A stretch of DNA of 64,000 nucleotides from Marinomonas ushuaiensis DSM 15871 (GTDB lineage Bacteria > Pseudomonadota > Gammaproteobacteria > Pseudomonadales > Marinomonadaceae), in the NCBI RefSeq assembly GCF_000521805.1, contig NZ_JAMB01000009.1:62001-126000 (forward strand), written 5' to 3'. Of this stretch, positions 38,041 to 47,000 are shown one piece after another. Positions within the stretch are counted from its first letter, which is position 1; each line of letters starts with the position of its first letter. The translations under genes were made by a program, and so were the position numbers. The notes beneath the pieces were generated by a model. That model saw only the letters and a list, made by a program, of their open reading frames with translations. It searched no databases and was not told where the DNA came from.

Positions 38041-39735
38041 TTACCCGCCAACTACATTAACAAGTAAGGTTACTTTATCCCCTGGCTGAACATATTTCTG
38101 GCTGCTAACTTTAGGATTCCAACCTTTAATATCATTCACGGACACTTTGAATTTATTAGCAACAACCGCTAATGAATCACCGGAGCGAATGGTGTACACC
38201 ACTTTTTTCATTACGCTGCGTGTATTTAATGCGTTTTGAGGGCTAGTTTGTGAGTTGCTTTTTGATTCTTTAGGTTCAAGCCAAACAACCAGTTTTTTGC
38301 CTGGAAATAATGGATCACCAAGCCCCATACTATTCCAACGAGCAAGTGTTTTGCTGGTTGTGCCGTATTTGTTTGCAATCAACCATAAGCTGTCACCTGA
38401 TGCGACAGTGTAGTCGATTTTTATTCTGTTACGACTTGGCGCATTAGATTGTTTAGCTAACAAGCGCTGATGAGAACTTAATGTATAGCTCTCAATATCA
38501 TTGCCTGCCACTGGAATCATAAGTTCCTGCCCAACACGTATTAATGAAGACGATATTTTGTTTACGTTTTGTAGAACGCCAACAGTCGTATTATGCTGCT
38601 TAGCAACAAGCAACAAACTGTCTCCTGCTTTTACTGTATAGCGAACCCAAGTTACACGTTCTGTAGGAGGGATCTCTGCTAGCTTAGTTCGGAATTGTTT
38701 AGCTTTACTAATTGGCATTAGTAATCGATGAGGGCCATCTGGAGATGTCGCCCATTGGTTGAAGCCTGGATTCAGCAGGTATACTTCATCGATGCTTACG
38801 CCGGCCATTTGAGCAGCTTGCGCTAGATCAAGTTGTCCGCCAATGTTGACTACGTCAAAGTAAGGCTTATTCGGAATAAAATACGTTGAATAGTTGTATT
38901 TCTCAGGGTTTTTAATGATTTTTGCTAGTGCAATAAGTTTTGGGACGTAGGCGCGAGTTTCTCTTGGTAAATCTAAAGACCAAAAGTCGGTTGGTTTACC
39001 TGCTTTTTTATTTTTTCTGATGGCGCGCATAACTGTGCCTTCACCAGAATTATAAGATGCTAGAGCATGCTCCCAATTACCATCAAACATTTTATGTAAT
39101 CGAGTAAGGTAGGCGATTGCGGCTTGAGTTGAACCAATAATGTCTCTACGACCGTCATACCACCAAGTTTGATCTAGACCATACATTTGTCCAGTAGATG
39201 GAATGAACTGCCAAGGACCTGATGCACGTCCATGGCTGTAACCAAAAGGATCGAAACCACTTTCTACGATAGGAAGTAATGCTATTTCAGTAGGAAGTCC
39301 GGCTTTTTCTAATTCATCAACAATGTAATATAGATAGCGCTCACCACGTTTTGATACGCGGTCTAAATAAGACGGGTGAGTGCTGAACCAGCGTAATTGA
39401 GAAGACAAGCGAGGTCGGTCAATATCAATATTCATTTGGTAGCCAGCGCGAACTCTGTCCCAAATATCGTCAGGTTCTTTTGACTTCACTGGCTCTACAG
39501 GTTCTTTTTTCTCAATCGTAGCGTCTGCTAATACTTCTTCTGTTTCTTCTGCAGTTGAGTTGATAGGTGGAACGGTATCTATAACGCCAAGTCGATCTGT
39601 GTCTGCATCAACAACTTCGACTTCTTCTGATTCTAAAAGCTCAGCAAGATCATTATCTTGTTCTACTTTGGACGTTGTTTGGCAAGCGCTTAGAATTAAG
39701 CTTGCAAGGCAAACCCATAAAATTTTATATATCAT
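38041..39735 (-). CDS. mltD: Membrane-bound lytic transglycosylase D with three LysM domains
   Basis: 564-aa lipoprotein that cleaves peptidoglycan in the periplasm. Signal and lipobox LASLILSAC (Cys ~18). An acidic linker (about 25-90) precedes the SLT domain, whose catalytic Glu lies in LLPIVESGFDPFGYSHGRASGPWQFI; ALASYNSGEGTV follows. Three LysM repeats follow (YTVKAGDSLLLVAKQHNTT, YTVASGDSLWLIANKYGTT, YTIRSGDSLAVVANKFKVS). Start at 39735 chosen for the signal; an upstream GTG is possible. Common neighbour of gloB in gammaproteobacteria. Confidence 0.93.
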   Translation of the reverse strand: MIYKILWVCLASLILSACQTTSKVEQDNDLAELLESEEVEVVDADTDRLGVIDTVPPINSTAEETEEVLADATIEKKEPVEPVKSKEPDDIWDRVRAGYQMNIDIDRPRLSSQLRWFSTHPSYLDRVSKRGERYLYYIVDELEKAGLPTEIALLPIVESGFDPFGYSHGRASGPWQFIPSTGQMYGLDQTWWYDGRRDIIGSTQAAIAYLTRLHKMFDGNWEHALASYNSGEGTVMRAIRKNKKAGKPTDFWSLDLPRETRAYVPKLIALAKIIKNPEKYNYSTYFIPNKPYFDVVNIGGQLDLAQAAQMAGVSIDEVYLLNPGFNQWATSPDGPHRLLMPISKAKQFRTKLAEIPPTERVTWVRYTVKAGDSLLLVAKQHNTTVGVLQNVNKISSSLIRVGQELMIPVAGNDIESYTLSSHQRLLAKQSNAPSRNRIKIDYTVASGDSLWLIANKYGTTSKTLARWNSMGLGDPLFPGKKLVVWLEPKESKSNSQTSPQNALNTRSVMKKVVYTIRSGDSLAVVANKFKVSVNDIKGWNPKVSSQKYVQPGDKVTLLVNVVGG

Positions 39736-39789
39736 GAAAACCACAAAATTGAATAAAGTTTAGACATTTTAAAGGTGTGGCGGGATAGG

Positions 39790-40563
39790 TCAACTAAAAC
39801 TATCTTTAGCTCGACGTACTTGGCTAAATGCAGCGACCGAATCTTCCGTAGGATCTTCTTTAAGTTGTTGTGAGGCATACATTTTAATTGTTTTATTATG
39901 AGTGCGTAAAAAAGGATTGGTTTTTTTCTCTAAACTTAATTCTGTTGGAATGGTTGGCTCATTGTGTGAGCGTTTGTCTTGGCTAATTGTATTGCTTTCT
40001 AATAATATTTTGTTTTTAGGGTCTAACGATAAAGCAAATCGATAGTTGGCTAGAGTGTATTCATGGGTGCAATAAATTAGTGTGTTGTCTGGGAGTGATG
40101 ATATTTTTTCCATGGCCTTTAGCATTTGGGCTGGCGTACCTTCCATAATTCGACCACAGCCACCTTTAAATAAGGTGTCACCACTGAACAAAATTGGCGT
40201 TTCTTGTGCCGAAAAATAACAGAGATGATCAAGTGTATGTCCCGGAGTGGCGATTACTCGAAAGTTTTCTGTGAAAATTTCAATGTGATCTCCTTCTATG
40301 ACGGGATGAGTCACAAGCTCAGTTAAGTGTGCAGGTCCGTAAACTCGGCAATATGTTTGTTGTTTAAGTTCTGCAACACCGCCTGTATGATCATAATGAT
40401 GATGAGTAATTAAGATGCCTACTAAGGTTTTTTGATGTTTCTGACAGTATTGTTTTACTACTTTCGCAGAACCTGGATCGACAGCCCAAACATGTGCGCT
40501 ATCTTTATCTTCGATTATCCATATATAATTGTCTTGGAAAGCAGGAAGCGGAAGTATGGTCAT
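39790..40563 (-). CDS. gloB: Hydroxyacylglutathione hydrolase (glyoxalase II)
   Basis: 257-aa metallo-beta-lactamase-fold enzyme completing methylglyoxal detoxification. Metal motif THHHYDHTGG, then TPGHTLDHLCYF, FSGDTLFKGGCGRIMEGT and YCTHEYTLANYRFAL are all intact; the C-terminal glutathione-binding part includes NPFLRT. ATG at 40563 is picked (MTILPLPAFQDNYIW is the standard start); the frame extends upstream without support. Divergent from the methyltransferase gene, with the shared promoter in the ~95-bp gap. Confidence 0.95.
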   Translation of the reverse strand: MTILPLPAFQDNYIWIIEDKDSAHVWAVDPGSAKVVKQYCQKHQKTLVGILITHHHYDHTGGVAELKQQTYCRVYGPAHLTELVTHPVIEGDHIEIFTENFRVIATPGHTLDHLCYFSAQETPILFSGDTLFKGGCGRIMEGTPAQMLKAMEKISSLPDNTLIYCTHEYTLANYRFALSLDPKNKILLESNTISQDKRSHNEPTIPTELSLEKKTNPFLRTHNKTIKMYASQQLKEDPTEDSVAAFSQVRRAKDSFS

Positions 40564-40658
40564 ATATTGTCTACTTTTATAGGTTTTTTGCATTTCAGAT
40601 GACGCGCCATAAGAAAAATGAAGCACCGTCACGCGGTTTTAAATAGAGAATTCATTGT

Positions 40659-41399
40659 ATGTTGGATGATCAATCAAGACAATTTTTTCAGACTTGGTAT
40701 AAGACTGATTTAGGAAGTGATTTACTGGAATTGGAGTTGGCAGAAATTGAATCTGAGCTCGATTTTTCTGTAGGTTATTATCTGGTTACTCAGTCTCCAT
40801 TAATGACGTTATCTCTAAAAAATCATCGACTTAGGGAAAGTATTTCTCTTGCTCCCACTCTAGAGTTTGGCGCACCTTCAAATACCATAGTTGCAAAATC
40901 AAGTGAACTTCCTTTTGAATCTGATGGTGTTGATATTCATGTCTTTCACCATACGTTAGATATTTCAGCCACTCCTCATGATGATTTACGAGAAGCTGCA
41001 AGAACCTTATTGCCTAGTGGTAAGCTAATTATTATTGGTTTTAATCCTTTGGGTTTGTGGGGCTTTTGTCGTTTATTTACGCCACGAATAAAGGCACCTT
41101 GGTGCGGTCGATTTATTGCTCATCACCGTTTGGAGGATTGGTTAAAAGTTGCTGGACTGACTCTAGAATCTAAGCGATTTATTTATTATAAGCCTCCTGT
41201 TCAAAACAAAAAGTGGCGATTGCGTTTTAAGTGGCTTGAAAAAATATTAAAGCCACTTAAATTACTTTTTAGTGGTGTTTATGTCATGACAGCGACGAAA
41301 CATGAGAAACGTTATATTCCGTTAAAACCTCGTTGGTCTGGGACTCGAGTGAGAGTGCCGCCATTAACAAAACCAACAGCAAAAGAGATGAAAGAGTGA
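40659..41399 (+). CDS. SAM-dependent methyltransferase-like protein (YafS-like)
   Basis: 246 aa. The later half of a class I methyltransferase fold is visible ([55 protein letters not shown]), while the usual glycine-rich SAM motif I is not apparent in the N-terminal part, as I recall for YafS relatives. It holds the same place as yafS between gloB and rnhA in E. coli. The stop overlaps the rnhA start (GTGA). Substrate unknown. Confidence 0.82.
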   Translation: MLDDQSRQFFQTWYKTDLGSDLLELELAEIESELDFSVGYYLVTQSPLMTLSLKNHRLRESISLAPTLEFGAPSNTIVAKSSELPFESDGVDIHVFHHTLDISATPHDDLREAARTLLPSGKLIIIGFNPLGLWGFCRLFTPRIKAPWCGRFIAHHRLEDWLKVAGLTLESKRFIYYKPPVQNKKWRLRFKWLEKILKPLKLLFSGVYVMTATKHEKRYIPLKPRWSGTRVRVPPLTKPTAKEMKE

Positions 41400-41839
41400 A
41401 AGATGTAATTATGTACACTGATGGTGCTTGCAAAGGCAATCCAGGGATTGGCGGTTGGGGTGCTTGGCTGGCTTTTGGCGAGCATGAAAAGCGTTTGTGT
41501 GGCGGTGAACATGACACCACAAACAACCGAATGGAGTTGATGGGGGCGATAGAAGGTCTGCGAGCGTTAAAAGAAAAGTGCTCAGTAACCTTATACACAG
41601 ACTCCTCTTATGTTCAGAAAGGCATTACAGAATGGCTGGCTGGTTGGAAGCGCAAAGGTTGGATGACAGCTTCGAGGCAACCGGTTAAAAATAAGGACTT
41701 ATGGCAGGTTTTAGATGAGCAATGTCAAAGGCATGATGTGACTTGGAAGTGGGTTAAAGGTCACGCAGGGATAGAAGGTAATGAAATTGCTGACGATCTA
41801 GCTAACCAGGGTATTGAGGAGTTAAGGGCTGCATCATGA
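41396..41839 (+). CDS. rnhA: Ribonuclease HI
   Basis: 147 aa, degrades the RNA strand of RNA-DNA hybrids. All catalytic carboxylates are present: Asp in [12 protein letters not shown], Glu in [12 protein letters not shown], Asp in YTDSSYV, and the [14 protein letters not shown] segment carrying the flexible-loop His and the last Asp. The start is GTG at 41396, overlapping the methyltransferase stop, with GAGATGAAAG upstream; the open frame earlier is a shadow of the previous gene. Overlaps dnaQ by ATGA. Confidence 0.95.
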   Translation: MKDVIMYTDGACKGNPGIGGWGAWLAFGEHEKRLCGGEHDTTNNRMELMGAIEGLRALKEKCSVTLYTDSSYVQKGITEWLAGWKRKGWMTASRQPVKNKDLWQVLDEQCQRHDVTWKWVKGHAGIEGNEIADDLANQGIEELRAAS

Positions 41840-42549
41840 GACAGGTTATTCTTGATACTGAAACAACTGGTATTGACCCTAAGCAAGGCCATCGTATTAT
41901 CGAAATTGGTTGTGTAGAGATGATAGGTCGTAAGCTAACGAAGCGGCATTTTCACGTGTACATTAATCCTGATAGAGAGGTAGAGGCAGAAGCTTTTCGA
42001 GTACATGGTATTAGTGATGAATTTCTTTCTGATAAACCTCGCTTTCATGAAATCGCTCAAGAGTTTTTTGATTTTATAAAAGGTGCTGAATTGATTATCC
42101 ATAACGCGCCTTTTGATATTGGTTTTATGGATCATGAGTTTGCTCGAATTGGCGGTTATCCAAAAACGGCAGAAGTGTGTGGTGTTTTTGATAGTTTAGT
42201 TTACGCACGAAAAAAACATCCAGGTCAAAAAAACAATCTAGATATTCTATGTCGACGCTATGGTATCGATAACTCACATCGAGAGTTACACGGCGCTCTT
42301 TTGGATGCTGAAATTCTTGCTGATGTGTATTTATTAATGACCGGTGGTCAGACCAGTTTAGGTTTGGCGAACAGTTCTGATTCAGATTCTAAAGAAGAAG
42401 GTGATGTCGGCGAAATTCGTCGTGTTGCGGCTGGGCGTCCGGCGTTAAAAGTAATTAAAGCAAATGAAAATGAAATGAAAGTGCATGAAGAGCGTTTGGA
42501 TTTAATAGATAAAAAATCAGGTCAATCTGTTTGGCGAATTAAGCATTAA
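41836..42549 (+). CDS. dnaQ: DNA polymerase III epsilon subunit (proofreading)
   Basis: 237-aa 3'-5' exonuclease of the replicative polymerase. DEDDh motifs: LDTETTGID (ExoI), [14 protein letters not shown] (ExoII), and [21 protein letters not shown] (ExoIII with the family's DVYLxxTGGQ). The C-terminal tail (about 185-237) corresponds to the alpha-subunit-binding region. Start codon overlaps the rnhA stop; same rnhA-dnaQ pairing as in E. coli, though there the two are divergent. Confidence 0.96.
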   Translation: MRQVILDTETTGIDPKQGHRIIEIGCVEMIGRKLTKRHFHVYINPDREVEAEAFRVHGISDEFLSDKPRFHEIAQEFFDFIKGAELIIHNAPFDIGFMDHEFARIGGYPKTAEVCGVFDSLVYARKKHPGQKNNLDILCRRYGIDNSHRELHGALLDAEILADVYLLMTGGQTSLGLANSSDSDSKEEGDVGEIRRVAAGRPALKVIKANENEMKVHEERLDLIDKKSGQSVWRIKH

Positions 42550-42603
42550 CTAGATGTGTAAGTTGCTGCGGATTGATTGCTTTTCAAGAAGTATAAGCGT
42601 TGA

Positions 42604-42640
42604 AAAATAAACTCTAGTCAGTAAATATAGAGTTTATTTT
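42604..42640. terminator. Perfect 13-bp stem terminator after dnaQ
   Basis: AAAATAAACTCTA pairs without mismatch with TAGAGTTTATTTT across an 11-nt loop, 55 bp after the dnaQ stop; T tract on the plus strand, A tract giving U on the minus. First of two tandem terminators. Confidence 0.85.
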
Positions 42641-42649
42641 CTTCAGCTT

Positions 42650-42671
42650 AAAGCCTGCATAGGCAGGCTTT
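42650..42671. terminator. Second terminator, dnaQ / psd
   Basis: AAAGCCTGC-ATAG-GCAGGCTTT, a 9-bp stem with a tetraloop, 45 bp from the psd stop. Works for psd on the minus strand and as backup for dnaQ. Confidence 0.8.
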
Positions 42672-42716
42672 GTTTGAGGTGGTTAATCAAATACCAAAAA
42701 AATGCTAAAAACTAAA

Positions 42717-43595
42717 TTATTCAGTTTTTTCACTAAGTACTTTACCAAATTTCATACCCATTTTAGTTGGGGTTTCAGCCGTTAGGGATTCTTCCCACTG
42801 AATTGCATCTTTTCCAAATAAAACGATGGCTGTCGACCCAAGTTTGAATCGACCCATTTCTTCGCCTTTTTTGATTTCAATGTTGTTTAATTCTTCGTAA
42901 TCCCAAGTGACTGCGTTTTTGTTAAACGGTGTAACTTGTCCTGTCCAAACGGTTTCTATGCTGGCAACAATCATTGCACCAACAAGTATGACTGCCATAG
43001 GGCCAGCTTCGGTATCAAACAAACAAACAGTACGTTCATTACGAGCAAATACATTTGGTATTTGTTCTGCAGTGACTTTATTGACTGAAAACAGTTTTCC
43101 GGGAATGTGGATCATTTTGGTAAGTTTGCCAGTCATCGGCATGTGAACTCGATGATAATCCTTCGGAGATAAGTAAACGGTCGCAAAAGAGCCGCCAAGA
43201 AATTGATCGGATAGAGAGGCGTCGCCACCTAGTAATGTTGTTAAGCTGTAATGATGGCCTTTAGCTTGAAAAATTGTACCGTGCTCTATGTTCCCTAGTT
43301 GGCTAACCGCACCGTCAGCAGGGCAGGCTATGCTATTTTTTTCGTCACAAATTGGGCGAAGTTCAGGGCGAATGGCGCGAGTGAAAAAATCATTGAAGTT
43401 GCGATAAGACAAAGCGTCACTATTAATGGCTTCAGACATATCTACTTGGTATTTTTTTACAAATTGGCTAATAAATGTGTTTTTTACCCAATTATTCTCA
43501 CACTCCGCTATTTTTCCTATAGTGCGAGACAATGTTTTTTGAGGGGTGATGTGTTGTGCAAATGCAAAAAGTTGATCTTTAGTCACTTGTTTCAT
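42717..43595 (-). CDS. psd: Phosphatidylserine decarboxylase proenzyme
   Basis: 292-aa inner-membrane enzyme making phosphatidylethanolamine. The self-cleavage site that creates the pyruvoyl group is visible as FKLGSTAIVLF (LGST). Other conserved parts: YRNFNDFFTRAIRPELRPI, CPADGAVSQLG, and SPKDYHRVHMPMTGK. Length is standard. It follows the HDOD gene on the same strand after 15 bp. Confidence 0.95.
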   Translation of the reverse strand: MKQVTKDQLFAFAQHITPQKTLSRTIGKIAECENNWVKNTFISQFVKKYQVDMSEAINSDALSYRNFNDFFTRAIRPELRPICDEKNSIACPADGAVSQLGNIEHGTIFQAKGHHYSLTTLLGGDASLSDQFLGGSFATVYLSPKDYHRVHMPMTGKLTKMIHIPGKLFSVNKVTAEQIPNVFARNERTVCLFDTEAGPMAVILVGAMIVASIETVWTGQVTPFNKNAVTWDYEELNNIEIKKGEEMGRFKLGSTAIVLFGKDAIQWEESLTAETPTKMGMKFGKVLSEKTE

Positions 43596-43610
43596 CCTGA
43601 TGTTGGCGAT

Positions 43611-45092
43611 TTATATAATGTTGTGGCTGATTAAAGACACAATCTGTTTAAGGTTTTTATAATCTTTTTCATTAAACTCTATGCGTGTTTCTAACCAAAA
43701 TATAATCATTTCATTTTTTGATACGGATGTAGATGCAAGAATGAGGTGACTGCTTGTGTCAATTATTTGGTCTGAAGTGTGTGGAAGGTCTTTCAGTAAT
43801 TCTTCAAGCTTTTGACCAAATAGATGTGTCGCAGATTTTCTACTTGATAGCTTCTTAAATACATTTGATGGCGCATTCCACCGAATGGATTTTATGGTTT
43901 CTATATTGTAACCAGATTGAAAAATAGGCTGTGTTTTGTTAATTGAATGCTTGAAAATAATACAGTGCTGCATATTCGGAATGGTTTGTTGTATTGTTTT
44001 TAACGCCAAGCTTGCTTTGAGTTTTATGTCTAATAGATCGTTATTGCTAACTGTTTTTTTCAATGTGGCTAGAGGTGATAGTGGTTTCTTGGTGACTTTT
44101 TTCTTGATAAATAGCTCTGGATCTAGGAGTTGAAATGCAAGAGGGATCTTTCCGCCCATGTTATATAAAGTGGCTGCTTCGGTGCTTGCTAAATGTGCGA
44201 TCTGAATAACTTCACCTAGACGACGGCGCATAACTGTCGCAACAACACGATAGTAGAAAGGAAGCTTTTTTGAATTCCAGCCCATCAGATTGGCTTCGCG
44301 CGCTACTTGAGTTGCGCAGTAAGTAAAAATCAGAGGGTTGTTTGCCAGGATGGTAAGTCTTTTCTCTTCAATGAAGCCAGGTAATTCATCTAGATGGTGT
44401 GCTAAATGGGCTAGCTCTTGTCGTTCTTTATTGTTTGGGATGTGTTTAGTAAGGAAGGAATCTATGATTCCATTTGATGTATTCCAATACAGACACATAT
44501 GAACGGTTAGTTCATCAATGTGGCAACCTAGAACGCTAAGTTCTGCTTGGCTTGATTTTTCACCTTGTATTATTTTTTGAGAGATTTCAGTCATCAAAGG
44601 ATAGGCATAAAACCATAGCAGCCATCTTACGGAATCTCTAAACAGGGTGGTCCAGAAAATATCGTCTTCATGACTGGATACATTTTTTATCGCCCAGTAT
44701 TTTGCAATGCTCGCGGCTTCATAACTGGTTTGTACCTGATTTAAAAAAGCGACTAAATGTGGTGGATGGTTTTTATTTTTCGAGTTGTATGGGGTAAAAC
44801 GAGTGAAAAGTCTTGTAATGCCCTTCATACCAATCATAGAGGCGGCATGTAATGGTGTTTTGATTTGGCTGGTTTGATTTAATGTGATGCGGTTTGCTTC
44901 ATTAAGTATGGTAAAAGCGAGCATCGGGTCGGACGCGATGTTAGTTTGCATTCCATCAAGCGTATCGAGAGTCTCTTCTGTTCTTTTAATCTGAGTCTTT
45001 AAACGAGCTAAATTAACAGACTTAACTGGGAATTTTTTATTTTTTAAAAAATGTAGCCATTCATTTAGGCTAGAAGGTGACTTGTCTTTCAT
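43611..45092 (-). CDS. HDOD-domain signalling protein
   Basis: 493 aa. The N-terminal ~280 residues look like an HDOD domain: NIASDPMLAFTILNEANRI, then TPLHAASMIGMKGITRLF, and FWTTLFRDSVRWLLWFYAYPL, but without the H-D metal-binding residues of true HD hydrolases, as usual in HDOD. The C-terminal ~180 residues (about 310-493) have no recognised domain; a degenerate GAF-like fold is possible. It lies before psd and is divergent from motAB. HDOD proteins in related bacteria act in motility/c-di-GMP signalling, but the role here is unknown. Confidence 0.8.
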   Translation of the reverse strand: MKDKSPSSLNEWLHFLKNKKFPVKSVNLARLKTQIKRTEETLDTLDGMQTNIASDPMLAFTILNEANRITLNQTSQIKTPLHAASMIGMKGITRLFTRFTPYNSKNKNHPPHLVAFLNQVQTSYEAASIAKYWAIKNVSSHEDDIFWTTLFRDSVRWLLWFYAYPLMTEISQKIIQGEKSSQAELSVLGCHIDELTVHMCLYWNTSNGIIDSFLTKHIPNNKERQELAHLAHHLDELPGFIEEKRLTILANNPLIFTYCATQVAREANLMGWNSKKLPFYYRVVATVMRRRLGEVIQIAHLASTEAATLYNMGGKIPLAFQLLDPELFIKKKVTKKPLSPLATLKKTVSNNDLLDIKLKASLALKTIQQTIPNMQHCIIFKHSINKTQPIFQSGYNIETIKSIRWNAPSNVFKKLSSRKSATHLFGQKLEELLKDLPHTSDQIIDTSSHLILASTSVSKNEMIIFWLETRIEFNEKDYKNLKQIVSLISHNII

Positions 45093-45212
45093 AGCTGGTT
45101 ACATTAAAGGCTCTGTTATTTGTGCGTTTAAAGCGTTCTTATGTTTTTGATCTCATTCATCATACTGTATATTGAGGTGAGAGCATACATTGTAAGTATT
45201 AAGGAAGAGTAT

Positions 45213-46067
45213 ATGTTTGCATTAGCTGGTGTGCTAGTGGTTATCATCAGTGTTGTGGTTGGGTATTTAGCATCTCATGGTAATATGTTGGTGTTATGGC
45301 AGCCGTTTGAGGTGCTGATTATTTGTGGTTCTGCATTGGGTGCCTTTATGGTGGCTAATCCGTTAATCGTTCAAAAGAAAGTGTTTACTATGTTGCCTCA
45401 GGTTTTTTCTGGGAGTCGACATAATAAAAATTTTTACCTGCAGCTGCTGGGGTTGATTTATTGCCTTTTTCAAAAAAGTCGTCAAGATGGTTTTCTTTCT
45501 ATTGAAGACGATATCGAATCCCCTTTTACCAGTGAGCTATTCAACCGTTTTCCTGCAGTCGTTCGAGATTATGAAGTGGTTGATTTTCTTACCGATAACT
45601 ATCGAATTTTCACTCTGACGGGGCTTCCTGCCTATGAAATCGACGCTATTATGGATAATGAAATTGAGCAAATTCAAGAAGAGCTTGTTGCCCCTAGTCA
45701 TGCTTTAACTCGTGTGGCTGAAGGGTTGCCTGGATTTGGTATTGTTGCTGCAGTTCTTGGTATTGTTATTACTATGGGATCCATTGGTGGTCCATTAGAA
45801 GAGATTGGAGCGCATGTAGCAGCGGCTTTAGTTGGGACTTTTCTGGGTATCTTTTTTGGCTATGGCTTTGTTGGTCCTGCTGCTTCTCATCTAGAAACCT
45901 TAGGAACACATGAGCTAAAAGCGTATTTGTGTATTAAAGCCAGCATAAACTCGGTTGTATCTGGGTATGCGCCAGCTGTGGCTGCTGAAACCGGGCGTAA
46001 ATTGCTTCCACCGGAAATGCGTCCAAGTTTTGTCGAATTGTCTAATGAACTTAAGCAGTATCGCTAG
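45213..46067 (+). CDS. motA: Flagellar motor stator protein MotA
   Basis: 284-aa inner-membrane stator subunit. Four TM segments (MFALAGVLVVIISVVVGYLASHG; VLIICGSALGAFMVANPLI; the third and fourth near VAEGLPGFGIVAAVLGIVITMGSIGG and HVAAALVGTFLGIFFGYGFVGPAA), with the large cytoplasmic loop carrying charged residues that contact FliG. ATG at 45213 has AAGGAAGAG upstream and is preferred to the start at 45141. motB follows after 33 bp. Looks like the proton-type MotA of Pseudomonas/E. coli rather than PomA. Confidence 0.93.
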   Translation: MFALAGVLVVIISVVVGYLASHGNMLVLWQPFEVLIICGSALGAFMVANPLIVQKKVFTMLPQVFSGSRHNKNFYLQLLGLIYCLFQKSRQDGFLSIEDDIESPFTSELFNRFPAVVRDYEVVDFLTDNYRIFTLTGLPAYEIDAIMDNEIEQIQEELVAPSHALTRVAEGLPGFGIVAAVLGIVITMGSIGGPLEEIGAHVAAALVGTFLGIFFGYGFVGPAASHLETLGTHELKAYLCIKASINSVVSGYAPAVAAETGRKLLPPEMRPSFVELSNELKQYR

Positions 46068-46100
46068 TATGAGCTCACGCCAGATTATGGGAGGTGTTTG

Positions 46101-47000
46101 ATGGCTAACGGCTTAGTTATTCGACGGGTTAAAAAAATTAAAAAGGGCGGTCATCACGGTGGTGCTTGGAAAATAGCTTTGGCCGATTTTGCTTTAGCTA
46201 TGATGGCGTTTTTTTTGGTTCTTTGGTTGTTGAGTGTGGCTTCTCCTGAGGAGTTGGCTAGTGTCGAGGGATATTTTCAAGATCCTATAGGGCAGTCAAC
46301 TGCAGGCTATAGTGCTAATCCTATTGATTTGGGAGGGAGTCCTGCAAAAAGTGCAGAGAAAAAGTTGGATTTACAGTTACCAGAGGCGGGTAGCATTGAT
46401 GTGCAGTTGATAGAAAATCGACGAGGTAGTGGCTCAGAAACATCAGACTCAACAAGTTTGAATGATGTTGTGCTTGAGCAAATGGAAAAAATGAATATCA
46501 CTCTTTCTGAAGAGAAAAATCTACGTATCGAAATTACACCTTTAGGTGTTCGTATTACCTTGTTAGACGATCCAAATAAGCCGATGTTTGAGCGTGGCAG
46601 TGCTCGAATGATGCCTGATATCGAACACACCTTGCTTGCGATGTCACCGATCTTCAATAGCATAACAAATCCAATTGTTATTACTGGGCACACGGATTCA
46701 TCTAAGTTTGACGATCCAAATCAATTGGATAATTGGGATTTGTCTGCTCTGAGGGCAAATGCCGCTCGTCGTATATTGGAGGAAGGTGGTGTTGTAAGTG
46801 ATAGGGTTGCACAGGTGATTGGTTTGTCTGACACAGTTCCTTATAATCGGATTGATAGAAATGGTCCTGAAAATCGACGGATCAGCATTACTTTATTAAC
46901 AGATAAAGCTTATAAAGAAATGCTAGAGCGTAATCGTCGAAATTTTGGTGTTCCAATGCGTCAATCTGATGTGAAATTGACGCCGGAAACGACATTTTAA
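46101..47000 (+). CDS. motB: Flagellar motor stator protein MotB
   Basis: 299-aa stator subunit anchored to peptidoglycan. Basic cytoplasmic N-terminus (VIRRVKKIKKGGHHGG), single TM with the proton-channel Asp (ALADFALAMMAFFLVLWLLSVAS), plug region, and a C-terminal OmpA-like domain (VITGHTDSSKF..., WDLSALRANAARRIL, ENRRISITLL). GGGAGG before the ATG at 46101. The stop overlaps the rsgA stop by 3 bp (convergent). Confidence 0.94.
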   Translation: MANGLVIRRVKKIKKGGHHGGAWKIALADFALAMMAFFLVLWLLSVASPEELASVEGYFQDPIGQSTAGYSANPIDLGGSPAKSAEKKLDLQLPEAGSIDVQLIENRRGSGSETSDSTSLNDVVLEQMEKMNITLSEEKNLRIEITPLGVRITLLDDPNKPMFERGSARMMPDIEHTLLAMSPIFNSITNPIVITGHTDSSKFDDPNQLDNWDLSALRANAARRILEEGGVVSDRVAQVIGLSDTVPYNRIDRNGPENRRISITLLTDKAYKEMLERNRRNFGVPMRQSDVKLTPETTF

